DNA from: Alloascoidea africana
Lineage: Eukaryota > Ascomycota > Alloascoideomycetes > Alloascoideales > Alloascoideaceae
Direction of reading: 5' to 3'
Length of the DNA: 64,000 nucleotides
NCBI GenBank assembly: GCA_030581615.1
Contig: JAKTTT010000001.1
Location: 992,001-1,056,000, forward strand
Under the pieces are notes generated by a model. That model had not been told where the DNA came from. It made no database searches and saw only the letters and a list, made by a program, of their open reading frames with translations. Shown here one piece after another: positions 26,801 through 35,804 of the stretch. The position numbers and the translations under genes were made by a program. The first letter of the stretch is position 1; every line of letters starts with the position of its first letter.

Positions 26801-29800
26801 CGTTTTCGTGCAAGCATTTCCTGTGTCCTTTCCGGGTGCTTCTGATTAAGAATGCAACTATGTGAGGACTCTTTCCCAAAAGGAATATAAGAGAGGCTTT
26901 CCTTTTCACCGCCAGGATGACACTGGCGAATGTATGTAAATCTAGGGGTATGAAAAAGAGGTAGCACCTCAATCGCTGGGTCTCGGCCTGTAATTCTGGT
27001 ACGGTGGAGCTCCACAAAATCATCAAAGTCGACCCAGGTATAGTCTTTGTCAGATATTTTGAACTTTCCTAACACCGGGCTGACATTATAAGTTCCCGGA
27101 CTAGAGGAGTAGGAATGGGGAAAAGATGAGGAATTGTAAGAGGAGCTTTCGCTTGAGTCCAAACCCAAAAGTGTCGCTAATTTCCCTTCTGCTGATTTCT
27201 GATTAAATGTAGCGCTGATCATTCGGACATCAGTGTCAACAAGGTCAATCTCGCCATTGTTCAGCTTCATTTTCCATTTCTTGCGTAGAGCACCATTAGC
27301 CAAAACATCAACTTCATTCACAAGCTCACGATGCTGGTGCAAATCCATTGTGAAGCTAGATATCTTCGCCTTGGCTCCAGTAGCGGCGACTCTATCATGC
27401 TTGGACAATCCTTCTGAACTTGAATGGACATAAATGTGACTCATGAATAACGGCGACAAAAGTAATTGATATTTAATACTGAATAGGTGACTTCCAAACT
27501 TCTTTGGCTTATTATTTGGAATAGTCGGATCATTAAATAGGGGGCCAATTCTGGAAGGTGATGAAAAAAGACCAGATGCAAAAAGTCTATACCAATTGAA
27601 AAAATGGGCGAATGTTAGAGGTGTCAAGTGGATAGTATTATAGCTCTGCTCTGCCTGTTCGTTCACCGGATTTACCCAATCTAGATCAACCGGAGAAACA
27701 ACTGATATTGCCATGTGGATGAAATCACTTCTGAAGTTTCTATATGCATCATAAGCTTCTAGATTGTCAATAAATACTGGATTTTTCAACTCAATGTCAT
27801 AATGGGGCTTGAAATTGTGGTCTCGTTCCAACTTCGAGTTATTGTTTCTGAAAGTGAGCTTCTCAAACAGGAGACCAAGGATCCATTTGACATTGCCGGA
27901 TAGTTTCATGACAATTTTTTCAAAGTAAAGATCTTCACGTAATTCAACCTTTGACCAATCATTATGAGCTCCAGTTTCCTTAAAGCTTGTTTCCAAACTG
28001 CTGTAATTTGGGATTGATAGTAAATAATCCCGTGAGGTTATTGTAAAAAGCTCTCTCGAGTCGCCAGTTCCATTTATTGCCAAAGAAACAGAGTTGCTCC
28101 AACACATTGCAAACCCAGCTGCATTACCTAAAATCTCATAAGGATCTTTTGAACCCTTTAATAACAAGAACAAGTCACTAGCAAAATCGAACTGTAGCTT
28201 TAGGTGGAGGAGAAGTCGAATTTTATCCCAAAACCCAATCTTTTCTGAAGGATCTAAAGGAGGCTTGGAAAAGGAATCAAAAATTTTCATGACTGCTGAT
28301 ATTCCCGGCTGGTAAGATGCACACCAGGTCAGAATAACTGGCTTCTGTGTTCTCACAGAAACTTTCAAATCTGAGTATATTTTCACAGGCAAAACAGTTC
28401 TTGAAACTGCCACGCTGAACACCGAATCCGAATCTATCGTTGTCGATAAAGGAACAAATGGAACAACAATCTTTCGAACGTTCTGTGGGCCCTTTATCAT
28501 TTGCTCTGCAATAACAAAATGCCCCTTTATATTGATGCTCTTTGAGTCGGGACCTAATTTCTGGAGTTGTTCTTGGGACATTCCTGGAAAATGCATTATT
28601 GGTAAAGGGTAATCTCTCAGATTAACCAGTAACGAATTGAAACTCCAATCAAAATAAAAAGGCAAATTGAGAGAGTATTCTGTGCCCTTGGGTATGCCAT
28701 TTCCTACCTTATAAAGATATTCCGGCAATTCCTTCATTGGAAATTGAGGCTTGTCAAAAGTCCAATCGAGATGGCTAATATGCAAGCTAAACAATGGAGC
28801 ATATTCAGAAACCCCAACAACTCGCTCCATGGAAGAGGCATAAGTATTATCGAGATTGTCCTCACCCCCAGAAAATAAGTCACAGAACTGATTTTGGTGG
28901 GATTTCCTGTTAGCGTTTTTCGCTGTCCTTATTCGTCTGATCCATGACGCTGAAAAGTTCTCTTGCAGGCGAATACGTGAACTTTCAATTGTTTCTTTTA
29001 CATCATCCATTGTGGGCGAAGACATAGGCTTGGATTTGGAAAAGGGGTCCAACCCATTTTTTCCACCGTTAGAACCGGAATTCTGATGTTTTGAGTTGTG
29101 AGGATAGTGATGGAACAGGGGAAAAGTGGCAGCACCTTTCAACCCAGACTTGCCTGAAGATTCGTTACAGTCGGGAAATGTAGGGTTTTTGTGAGTTCTT
29201 TTTCGGAAAGCATCCGTAGAGGAGGAAACAGTGGTAGTTCCTTTAGTTCTACGATAACTTCCCTTCATCATTGACTTTGCTTGCTCTTCGAACAGAGCTT
29301 CTTTCTCCATTCGAATTGACTGTTCAAACTGACCCAACTTAAATATCAGACCCAATTCAGCTTCAAATGGGTCTTCCTCTCCTGAAAATAGAAAATTGTT
29401 TGATAACAAACGAATCCTTGGGATCTCCTTTGGCTGTTCCACTATTGGCTCCATCGGAAGACCAAACAAACCTGATTTTAACGCTCCCAAAAGGTGTTTT
29501 ATTGCTTTCAAATTTGTAACCACATTATCAATGAGTCTATAAATAATGTACTGATTGGGAATGTTTATTCGGAAAGCATCTGTTGATATGATAATTGTAT
29601 CTTTTCTAGGCTCATCTGGAGATTGATTCTTAGTTTTGTTGATTGTAATATTTGTTGACTTTGCGCTACCAAACACACACCAGGTTCTGGGAATATTCGG
29701 ATTTTGCACAAAAAGGTGCAAAGAACTGAATTTAATTATTGGGTTACTAGAATGCTGTCGTAGTAATTCCAAACTTGACAACTCAAGCATCAAATCTTTG

Positions 29801-32800
29801 CTGGAATTTGGCAAATCCCAATAGACTAGCAAGCTTGAATTGAAAAAGTGAAAATCAAAGGCTGGATAAGATTTTTTGCTGGTTACAGGGTCTGAATGCT
29901 TCAGCCACTGGGCCATTTTCAAAGCTTCAACGTCCTCACAGAAACTTGGAGAATACTCAAATGGATCTCCTCTATCAGGAGTAACCACCCTTTTGAAAAT
30001 ATACCCAATGAAAGTGATTAAATAGTGAATATTGACAGAGTAGTGAATCAAGGCCTCTTCAACACGAGTTGTTAAGCGATGGCGATCTTCCAGTTCATCA
30101 AACAATGATAAAACTGAGGGAACTTTGATAAACTCGGAGACAATCTGAGATGAGATCTGCTCTTTTGGATCGAAGAAAGTCTCAGCTTCTTGAATCTTAT
30201 ACGCCCTCAAACCGGACATCTCAAATCTAAAACGATTCAGGTAGTCTTTCTCTAGTTTAGCGTTTTCATTCTCATAAGTCAAGGACCAAGAGTTGATGTT
30301 CAAGCCAATACCGCGAGCAATAGCTCCTATATCCAAGCCCAGATCTGTAACATGACTAAAGAAGCCTTCACATCCAACCTGAAAGCAAAAATCGGACCCT
30401 TTCAGTTTCATGCAGGTTAGCCAACTTGGGATCTTAATTTCGAGTTTCTTCCAGATGACTTCAGTTTCTTGAGGCCTGCTTTGCGAATCATGTTCAGAAT
30501 TCAGTGAATGATTGTAGAATAACAAATCAGAACTTTTTCGCTTCTTTTTTTCCATTTTTGTCCAAAAGTAGTCGTTATAGCACTTGTGCAGTCCCTGTAA
30601 GACATGCTTCTTCATAGCTTTAACCTCAGCATGCTGTATTTCGCCGTCAACTGTTACAGAAACTCTAGGTATTTTATAAATCATATCTGCTGCTTCGCCG
30701 AGCTGGAGGTCTGTAGAAACATTTAAAGAAAGCCAATTAGAATGGTACAGACCATGAACGCATTGGTTTGATTCGATGTAACAGGTCTGATGAATTTTTA
30801 TCTCAAATTGAGACCAAAACTTGTAGCCCCACTTTTCCTCTCGCATGTCATTTTCAACGGATTCATTTTGATTGAAATTGACCGAACTAAACTCTGCATT
30901 ACTTTGGGTTGGCAAGTTTAAGTTATAATGATCTAGCGCCCCATTGGGTCCAACCGATGACGATGATGAAGTATACGAAGAACCAGAAACTTTGAAAAGG
31001 ATGTAGGTACAGGTAGAAACAACCATTTCGCATAATCCTTTTTTTTCAATAAGCACACGCAGTACTGGATTCTCGATATTAAAAGTGGCTGTAACAACAG
31101 GCAAATGCTTTATGATTTGGAATTGCTTATTCGGAGATCGCAAATCGGAATTACCTGCTCGAATGTTATTCTCATGGCATGCTTCATCTTCCCTTTCCGG
31201 TTGAGCTTCGTCGTTCTCCCTTTGGTGTTGCCCATACATATTCTCCAATACTGTCTCATTCGTTTTAGGATTAATGACATAGGAAATTAACCGTGAAATA
31301 TGGACTGGGGTGATTTCCACAGAAGGCGAACTGACATGAATATTCAGACGCAAAATTCTTTTCAAGTCGCTCTGTTGACCAGTTTCTAGTAAATTCAACA
31401 ACTGGGAAAAGATATTTGACCGGCTAACCAAAGTAAGCATCGGTATATAGATTATTTCACATAGCTGTGCTTTATTCCTTTTTTGTTGTTGAAAACAATT
31501 CCAATGACCAAAACTTGATTCATCAGCGCCGAAAAAAGAGCATTCACTTGAAGGTCCAAAATATATTCTAAAGCTGGTTGCTGTTACTAAAATTTGGTGT
31601 GCGTCCCTATGCAAGAGTTCCGGGACATCTTTGTTTTCATCAGGACGTTGGCTACTCTGAGCAGTTGGAATAGGGTCAGTAGAGTCATTTGATACATTTT
31701 TATTAGATTGTTCAAAGACAAGCTTAAATCCTGGACTAAAAGGATCCAATTTGCTAGTTCCGAACGAAAGATCTTTTAGAAGGACACTGAAAGTCCAGGT
31801 ATCCTCATCCCTTTTACACAAATATTGCTTTATCAAGGCAAGCAAATTTTGATGTTGGAACTTTGCCTTGGGTGAATGAATGATGTCATTGTATTGAAGT
31901 AGTAATCGTAGTAACGTAGGGGGGATTTTGATTAATGTCAGATTCTGGAGTTTAAAATCAATCTGTTCTACCTTTGAGAAAATAGATAGTACACACTGAA
32001 ATATTTTCAGTGTGGTTGCGTTTTCCTCTAAATTCGTTGGCTCATTTTCAGGAACTTTATCCCCTGACCATGAATCTCCATTGGATTCAGTACAATCGAA
32101 CTGCAGAATTTTGATAAGAAAATGATTTACTATTGAGTCAAAATTAAAAAACGCTTCTTCAAAAGAAGTAGAAAAGGCTAGCTTGGAAACCTGCATTGGC
32201 CGAATATCACCTTGGGAAAGAAACAAATTCTGTAACAGAGCCTTCAATTCGAAAGAAAAGCCCTTAAAAGAAAAATAAGGGGACTCTGGAAGTGGTGTTA
32301 CGCCAAATGTTTCAAATTCTTTTTTTTGCGGCATTTGTGGCTTGAACAAAAGATTCGAAAGGTTGACAGCTGTGATAACCGATAAAATGTTCACATTTGC
32401 ATTCTTCGACTTCTCTGCCCTGATATTTGAGTCATCGTCTGATTCAGAACTCGAGTCTGAAGGACAAGGTGGTGATGCGCCATCAGTACTTATAGCTTGC
32501 AAGTCAAAGCTCATCTGAAGCTCAGCGAGTAAAAATTCTCCAATATCATTGAGTTTAACGCTGGAATCATAAATCGTGATATCAACAAAACGGAAGATAG
32601 CCATCACACACCTTTCAGCAAGGCGCAAAACAGTTTTGTGGGCCCATTGCATGATCCTGCTTTTCCAACGGTCGCGTTTCTGGGTATTGCCATTCAGCAT
32701 CCCTTTACTCGAGCTATGATCGTAGCAGTTTGTTTTGATGGTATCTGTTCCTCCATGTTGAGGGACTGAACTTTTAGTTTTATTCTTGAGATTCAATTCA

Positions 32801-33099
32801 GCTTCAACTCCAACTTCAATGAAGTATATGCTCAGCCAGCCTGGCCTTGCAGCATTAGGTCGATGGAAATACCATCCGACTTTGCCAATGCGTAAAGATA
32901 TTTCGGGGGCTTTCAGTCGTATTGTCACTTTATGTAGGCAAAAGTATCCTATTGCAAAGATATCGACTTTCCGCAATGTCAAGTAGTAAACAAGTCTGAA
33001 AACACAAAACTGGACAATGAAGAGCTCTATTGCTATCACAAACAGCTGGTACAATGGTGATATGACCATCTGTAGCAATTCTGCTTTTTGGACCATCAT
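23860..33099 (-). CDS. FMP27: Fmp27/Hob-family bridge-like lipid transfer protein
   Basis: One uninterrupted 3,079-codon frame with an ATG start. A hydrophobic N-terminal segment (about residues 12-42, SPLYQLFVIAIELFIVQF) is the expected ER anchor. It is followed by KAPEISLRIGKVGWYFHRP and the long run of beta-rich repeats typical of the BLTP2/Hobbit family, which form a hydrophobic groove that moves phospholipids between the ER and plasma membrane at contact sites. A coiled-coil-like stretch (about residues 2100-2160, KEAMLDSLMKDLEKFPNEKDIKERL) and a basic, Ser-rich C-terminal tail (about the last 150 residues) match the conserved C-terminal half. S. cerevisiae has two such proteins, Fmp27 and Ypr117w, of about 2,500-2,600 residues; this one is longer, with Ser/Asn-rich insertions. 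I cannot tell which paralogue it matches more closely. Confidence 0.85.
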   Translation of the reverse strand: MMVQKAELLQMVISPLYQLFVIAIELFIVQFCVFRLVYYLTLRKVDIFAIGYFCLHKVTIRLKAPEISLRIGKVGWYFHRPNAARPGWLSIYFIEVGVEAELNLKNKTKSSVPQHGGTDTIKTNCYDHSSSKGMLNGNTQKRDRWKSRIMQWAHKTVLRLAERCVMAIFRFVDITIYDSSVKLNDIGEFLLAELQMSFDLQAISTDGASPPCPSDSSSESDDDSNIRAEKSKNANVNILSVITAVNLSNLLFKPQMPQKKEFETFGVTPLPESPYFSFKGFSFELKALLQNLFLSQGDIRPMQVSKLAFSTSFEEAFFNFDSIVNHFLIKILQFDCTESNGDSWSGDKVPENEPTNLEENATTLKIFQCVLSIFSKVEQIDFKLQNLTLIKIPPTLLRLLLQYNDIIHSPKAKFQHQNLLALIKQYLCKRDEDTWTFSVLLKDLSFGTSKLDPFSPGFKLVFEQSNKNVSNDSTDPIPTAQSSQRPDENKDVPELLHRDAHQILVTATSFRIYFGPSSECSFFGADESSFGHWNCFQQQKRNKAQLCEIIYIPMLTLVSRSNIFSQLLNLLETGQQSDLKRILRLNIHVSSPSVEITPVHISRLISYVINPKTNETVLENMYGQHQRENDEAQPEREDEACHENNIRAGNSDLRSPNKQFQIIKHLPVVTATFNIENPVLRVLIEKKGLCEMVVSTCTYILFKVSGSSYTSSSSSVGPNGALDHYNLNLPTQSNAEFSSVNFNQNESVENDMREEKWGYKFWSQFEIKIHQTCYIESNQCVHGLYHSNWLSLNVSTDLQLGEAADMIYKIPRVSVTVDGEIQHAEVKAMKKHVLQGLHKCYNDYFWTKMEKKKRKSSDLLFYNHSLNSEHDSQSRPQETEVIWKKLEIKIPSWLTCMKLKGSDFCFQVGCEGFFSHVTDLGLDIGAIARGIGLNINSWSLTYENENAKLEKDYLNRFRFEMSGLRAYKIQEAETFFDPKEQISSQIVSEFIKVPSVLSLFDELEDRHRLTTRVEEALIHYSVNIHYLITFIGYIFKRVVTPDRGDPFEYSPSFCEDVEALKMAQWLKHSDPVTSKKSYPAFDFHFFNSSLLVYWDLPNSSKDLMLELSSLELLRQHSSNPIIKFSSLHLFVQNPNIPRTWCVFGSAKSTNITINKTKNQSPDEPRKDTIIISTDAFRINIPNQYIIYRLIDNVVTNLKAIKHLLGALKSGLFGLPMEPIVEQPKEIPRIRLLSNNFLFSGEEDPFEAELGLIFKLGQFEQSIRMEKEALFEEQAKSMMKGSYRRTKGTTTVSSSTDAFRKRTHKNPTFPDCNESSGKSGLKGAATFPLFHHYPHNSKHQNSGSNGGKNGLDPFSKSKPMSSPTMDDVKETIESSRIRLQENFSASWIRRIRTAKNANRKSHQNQFCDLFSGGEDNLDNTYASSMERVVGVSEYAPLFSLHISHLDWTFDKPQFPMKELPEYLYKVGNGIPKGTEYSLNLPFYFDWSFNSLLVNLRDYPLPIMHFPGMSQEQLQKLGPDSKSINIKGHFVIAEQMIKGPQNVRKIVVPFVPLSTTIDSDSVFSVAVSRTVLPVKIYSDLKVSVRTQKPVILTWCASYQPGISAVMKIFDSFSKPPLDPSEKIGFWDKIRLLLHLKLQFDFASDLFLLLKGSKDPYEILGNAAGFAMCWSNSVSLAINGTGDSRELFTITSRDYLLSIPNYSSLETSFKETGAHNDWSKVELREDLYFEKIVMKLSGNVKWILGLLFEKLTFRNNNSKLERDHNFKPHYDIELKNPVFIDNLEAYDAYRNFRSDFIHMAISVVSPVDLDWVNPVNEQAEQSYNTIHLTPLTFAHFFNWYRLFASGLFSSPSRIGPLFNDPTIPNNKPKKFGSHLFSIKYQLLLSPLFMSHIYVHSSSEGLSKHDRVAATGAKAKISSFTMDLHQHRELVNEVDVLANGALRKKWKMKLNNGEIDLVDTDVRMISATFNQKSAEGKLATLLGLDSSESSSYNSSSFPHSYSSSPGTYNVSPVLGKFKISDKDYTWVDFDDFVELHRTRITGRDPAIEVLPLFHTPRFTYIRQCHPGGEKESLSYIPFGKESSHSCILNQKHPERTQEMLARKRANEIRELISTKEAMLDSLMKDLEKFPNEKDIKERLLDVRLQLNRLNERLDIINHVISRYEAAEFTAKSKSSSDNLVELTSVTEHERLLDLERAKDSRGTCSSFYEMEEAVDPEAGLTFRNRFFIHNMVIKWDNKLRNTVYRYIHYIEDRKAHVYFNQYEVVSFISQLIEQQQSKKGTSKDSANFDYSKIFKSTAAYNSRNSSDSEDNCKCAPSLSYNNSHQNGDERLQSYEEDLRETHSSHEEADDSYLFKLISPQIQLVSDENKDACLLVASHDIELSVITISDCDREGIDSDVESSIIERRYGMLLKDAHFFVLQSQDYFENEYVMFCNTSYGCHSGTSWPPWLALEMCYDSGPLKEAAVIEKTSVALRYDKPSPLYFDKLKEMVGKSFESKCRNNQVSVDFPKLVVSCDSNQYDICYKIVMDLLMYSDPEQQKRTEKLDKIMLTTDFRDLKGADVKVLESQNQMRILKSLKALYCSQGSSKTNHDIEALDMEMYRLHLELFFMIKAIKNANLKESSINDSNRDLVKWVIRTDQVFWHVLNNDREPFIDVSLANSSFKRIERKGGANSNVVEIGMIQLLDLTKDSRYPEMLSPYHYDINTPPDEAVIKISWTMLEPVGGINVMEQFSLKFLPLKVQVVYKTGKSFIEYLFPASCNEVNEVESTMSGDSSDSSETQSLIEAPIVARGVDSFSQKSGTASFSKAKEVKTTEEIFELPEGMTKDHRQLLQGLNEPRRRDSPPIFSAKSSSSVLSHRVPPLDNRNISDSSEGSNNFQNDIKSLKGSIQKSGSKGGKTKIQKEKRGEIQDDVAAMFQRASNYFTITNFEVHGVRLCVSLWTGGVLHIANVHELELDLPALKFENKTWSTLDMVNAIKKEVTKTILANTGQIIGNKLRSHKRKKLAEPLKSITHYVTRTSGHDPQDSSRSRAQSPRHDHRGPSSDSNNDNSKSFPSTKSINSSDRNSGGSEEQLVSLPKINVL

Positions 33100-33877
33100 C
33101 GTACAGTTACGATTTGTCTGCCTTTTTTTCAGTACTCGAATATAGGACTAGTAGCAATCTTCATAGTATCCCGCAATAGGAGCACTAGGGTTTGGTATTC
33201 TTGCTGGAAATATCGATGCATGATTAGTATGGTGTAATGAAATTATTAGTGGGAGCACGTTTAGGGGATCTATCGAGTAAACTACTATCAATGACTGTAA
33301 TGATAGGACATACACGATCACAAGTTGCCCAATTGTAAGGGTTGAAAGCTGATGGCTCAGTTTGACAGTGACAGTTTGAGAGTGAGGGGTGCCCCAGGGT
33401 TCCCTCTGTGTACTGAGGCAGCGACAACCTAATGACTGTCCTATCTGTTCTTAGCAATTATCCTCAAAATAGGGTTCACTAATTAGTGGAATCGGTAGTG
33501 TCGGGACGGTCTTAAATTTTGACATCTTCTTCAGGCCCGGGTAATGCATAACGAATGTCTTGCTTTCTTCAATAATACACGTTACGATTTAGTAAATGCA
33601 GTCTTGTAGCCAAACCCAAGCCCAGATGCTAGATTCTATGACTCCTATTACTCCCCATTGAATTGATTTCGATGCTGCTTACTTTATGAAATAACTATAA
33701 ACCAAGAAATCAAATTAAGAAAAAAAGGAAGAATGTTTTGCTCAACATTCGGAAAAAGAATGAAATTTAGTAAACATTGGACACCGTAATAGGAAATAAA
33801 TTTCAATACCAAAACAAAACGTGAAAGATGCCAAAAATCCATTTTAATTAATATCAGTCAAAACAAGAATATGTATT
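33100..33877. other. Intergenic region between the FMP27-like and UBX genes
   Basis: This is the promoter of the FMP27-like gene and the 3' side of the UBX gene. About 33230-33550 is less AT-rich than normal spacer. It contains a 9-bp inverted repeat (33302-33310 with 33437-33445), a short nested hairpin GGGGTGCCCC near 33390, a 12-bp palindrome CACTAATTAGTG (33477-33488) and a duplicated CAGTTTGA. It might host a structured noncoding RNA, but I could not match it to U1, U2, U6, SRP, RNase P or U3. Confidence 0.4.
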
Positions 33878-35680
33878 TTACTCCTGTTCAGAGTCTGATT
33901 CTGATTCCGACTCTGATTCTGATTCGTCGCTATCATTACAATCGTCTTCGACAAGTAGATTGCCATTCGGCCATAAACACTTGACCATTCGTAAGGATTT
34001 GTCAGAGCTTATCTCGACCATTTCACGAGGGAAAGGCGATACCAGCTCAAATTTGTAATCATGAACGTAACCTCTTGGCTTTGAGATTTTTGAACTGGCA
34101 GCACTCGAACTTGGCTTGCCCTTATTGATCTTACCATCTTCTCGCATAAAGCTTGCAATCTCTTCTCGAGCTCTGTGGCATTCAATAAATGCATAAAGAT
34201 CCTCTAAAGTATCCGTGTCTCGAAAATTTCTAACAACTCTCTCTCCATTAGACATTCGAAAAGATATCCGCGCGGTTCTTGTTTTCAAGTTATCATCTTC
34301 TTCCTTATCGTTTTCTGAGAACTGAGTAGATCTCCAACAAATCCATTGCAGTCTCAAGAGAATGTTACGTTCTTTCTCAATTTCTTCCTGAATTTTCAGT
34401 TCTTCCTCTCTTTGTTTCCGCTCGATTTCCTCTTGCTTCTTTCTCTCCCTTTCTGCATCAGCTATCAAGGAAACTTGGTAGGCGGCATCCTGCTCTTCTC
34501 GAAGCTGCCTACTGTAGTCCCGTTCCCTTTTATCATACCGCTGGGTGATCAATTCTGGCTCATACTGCTCTACTTTAGCTCGCAGTTTTTCAACATACTT
34601 CTCGGAAGTTGCCGTCCCTTGTAACCTGGTTACGACAGACATCCGGGGGGCAAATGTCTGGCTCGGAGAGACATTTGCTATTAGAGATATAAAAGGAAAT
34701 TTGCTAGCTCGTAGACCTTTTGCAACGTGTAGCGCTTCGGCTTCAGAAACATCGCCTCCCCAAATGATGAAGTCATTTGATTTGACGAAATCAGCAAATA
34801 TCCCACTGTTCACAACATTCTTATTAAATTGAATAGAGCTTGTCTGGTCTTGGTCTTCCAGTATCACTAAAAGCCATTTCAGCTCTGTTTTCGCCAGTTG
34901 TACTGCATCATTGTAACCTCCAGGATAAAAATCAATTCTGCCCTTTTCCTCAACGTCAGAATTGAATTTAGAAACGAATTTGAGAGCAACATCTGTTGGA
35001 TCGGGAAGCCTTGATGGAAGGTCCGATTGAGTCGTGAGTATCTTGGGTAAAGCAGGGATAACATTTGTCAAGGCCACATATGCTCGGACTAGGAGTTGAA
35101 AAAGAAGCGTCAAGGGAATTATCAGTATAACCTGAACTAAAATGTTAAACCCGTTAACTTGCTCTTCTCTGTTATATCCAAGCCCGACGCCACGGAGAGT
35201 GTTAGTGAAAGACGTATTGATAAGCTTTGGAGGTCGGACCTTAACCACAGGTGCTGACATTAGTTTCGGCGTCGAAGCCTGGGCAGCCAATTCGTGGTAT
35301 ATCGACCTGCGAGAGAAAGATTGGTCATAAGTGTTGGGTGCTGAAACAGAAGACGATATATGAGACTCATATCCTGATGTTGATCCAGCAGCAAATGCTT
35401 GCCGATCCCTATCTGGGGTAGAATTGGTAGTATTCCTGCTACTACCGATAGAAGGATCGTTTCTTGGTATGGAATCTGAAGGCGCACTTGGAGTATTACT
35501 TTGTGATATTGAATGTGAGCCATCAAAGAACTTGGATATTGCGATTTCCAGGTTCCAAGAAGTTGAGTCTAGCAGCTGAACTGCAATCTCTGCATCCTTT
35601 GTCTGTGTCACATCACAGAATAGTCCTACTTTTTGCTGCCTTTCAGTAGGCAGCGGCTGGTTGGGCGGTGTTTGGGACAT
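33878..35680 (-). CDS. UBX-domain ER membrane protein (Ubx2/Ubx3/FAF2 type Cdc48 adaptor)
   Basis: A 600-residue protein with the full FAF2 layout. A UBA-like domain spans about residues 15-53 (SWNLEIAISKFF). A hydrophobic hairpin lies at about 177-200 (FNILVQVILIIPLTLLF). It is followed by a thioredoxin-like UAS domain (about 215-360), a charged coiled coil (about 375-440) and a UBX domain (about 460-580) with the Cdc48-contacting FPR motif in SPFPREM. The tail is an acidic Ser-Glu/Asp repeat. Family members recruit the Cdc48/p97 ATPase to the ER or lipid droplets for ER-associated degradation. The hairpin and UAS fit S. cerevisiae Ubx3 or Ubx2; I do not choose between them. It lies 124 bp downstream of the Snx41 stop on the same strand. 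Confidence 0.85.
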   Translation of the reverse strand: MSQTPPNQPLPTERQQKVGLFCDVTQTKDAEIAVQLLDSTSWNLEIAISKFFDGSHSISQSNTPSAPSDSIPRNDPSIGSSRNTTNSTPDRDRQAFAAGSTSGYESHISSSVSAPNTYDQSFSRRSIYHELAAQASTPKLMSAPVVKVRPPKLINTSFTNTLRGVGLGYNREEQVNGFNILVQVILIIPLTLLFQLLVRAYVALTNVIPALPKILTTQSDLPSRLPDPTDVALKFVSKFNSDVEEKGRIDFYPGGYNDAVQLAKTELKWLLVILEDQDQTSSIQFNKNVVNSGIFADFVKSNDFIIWGGDVSEAEALHVAKGLRASKFPFISLIANVSPSQTFAPRMSVVTRLQGTATSEKYVEKLRAKVEQYEPELITQRYDKRERDYSRQLREEQDAAYQVSLIADAERERKKQEEIERKQREEELKIQEEIEKERNILLRLQWICWRSTQFSENDKEEDDNLKTRTARISFRMSNGERVVRNFRDTDTLEDLYAFIECHRAREEIASFMREDGKINKGKPSSSAASSKISKPRGYVHDYKFELVSPFPREMVEISSDKSLRMVKCLWPNGNLLVEDDCNDSDESESESESESDSEQE

Positions 35681-35804
35681 TGTGCTTGAAGTAATTCTTG
35701 ATGCTAATTAATTAACCTTTATTACTACTGCACCTTATATGGGAAGATAGAGATGGTGACAATTGGGTGAGCTGGCGAATCTCCTATGTATGGTCGGGTA
35801 ACCG

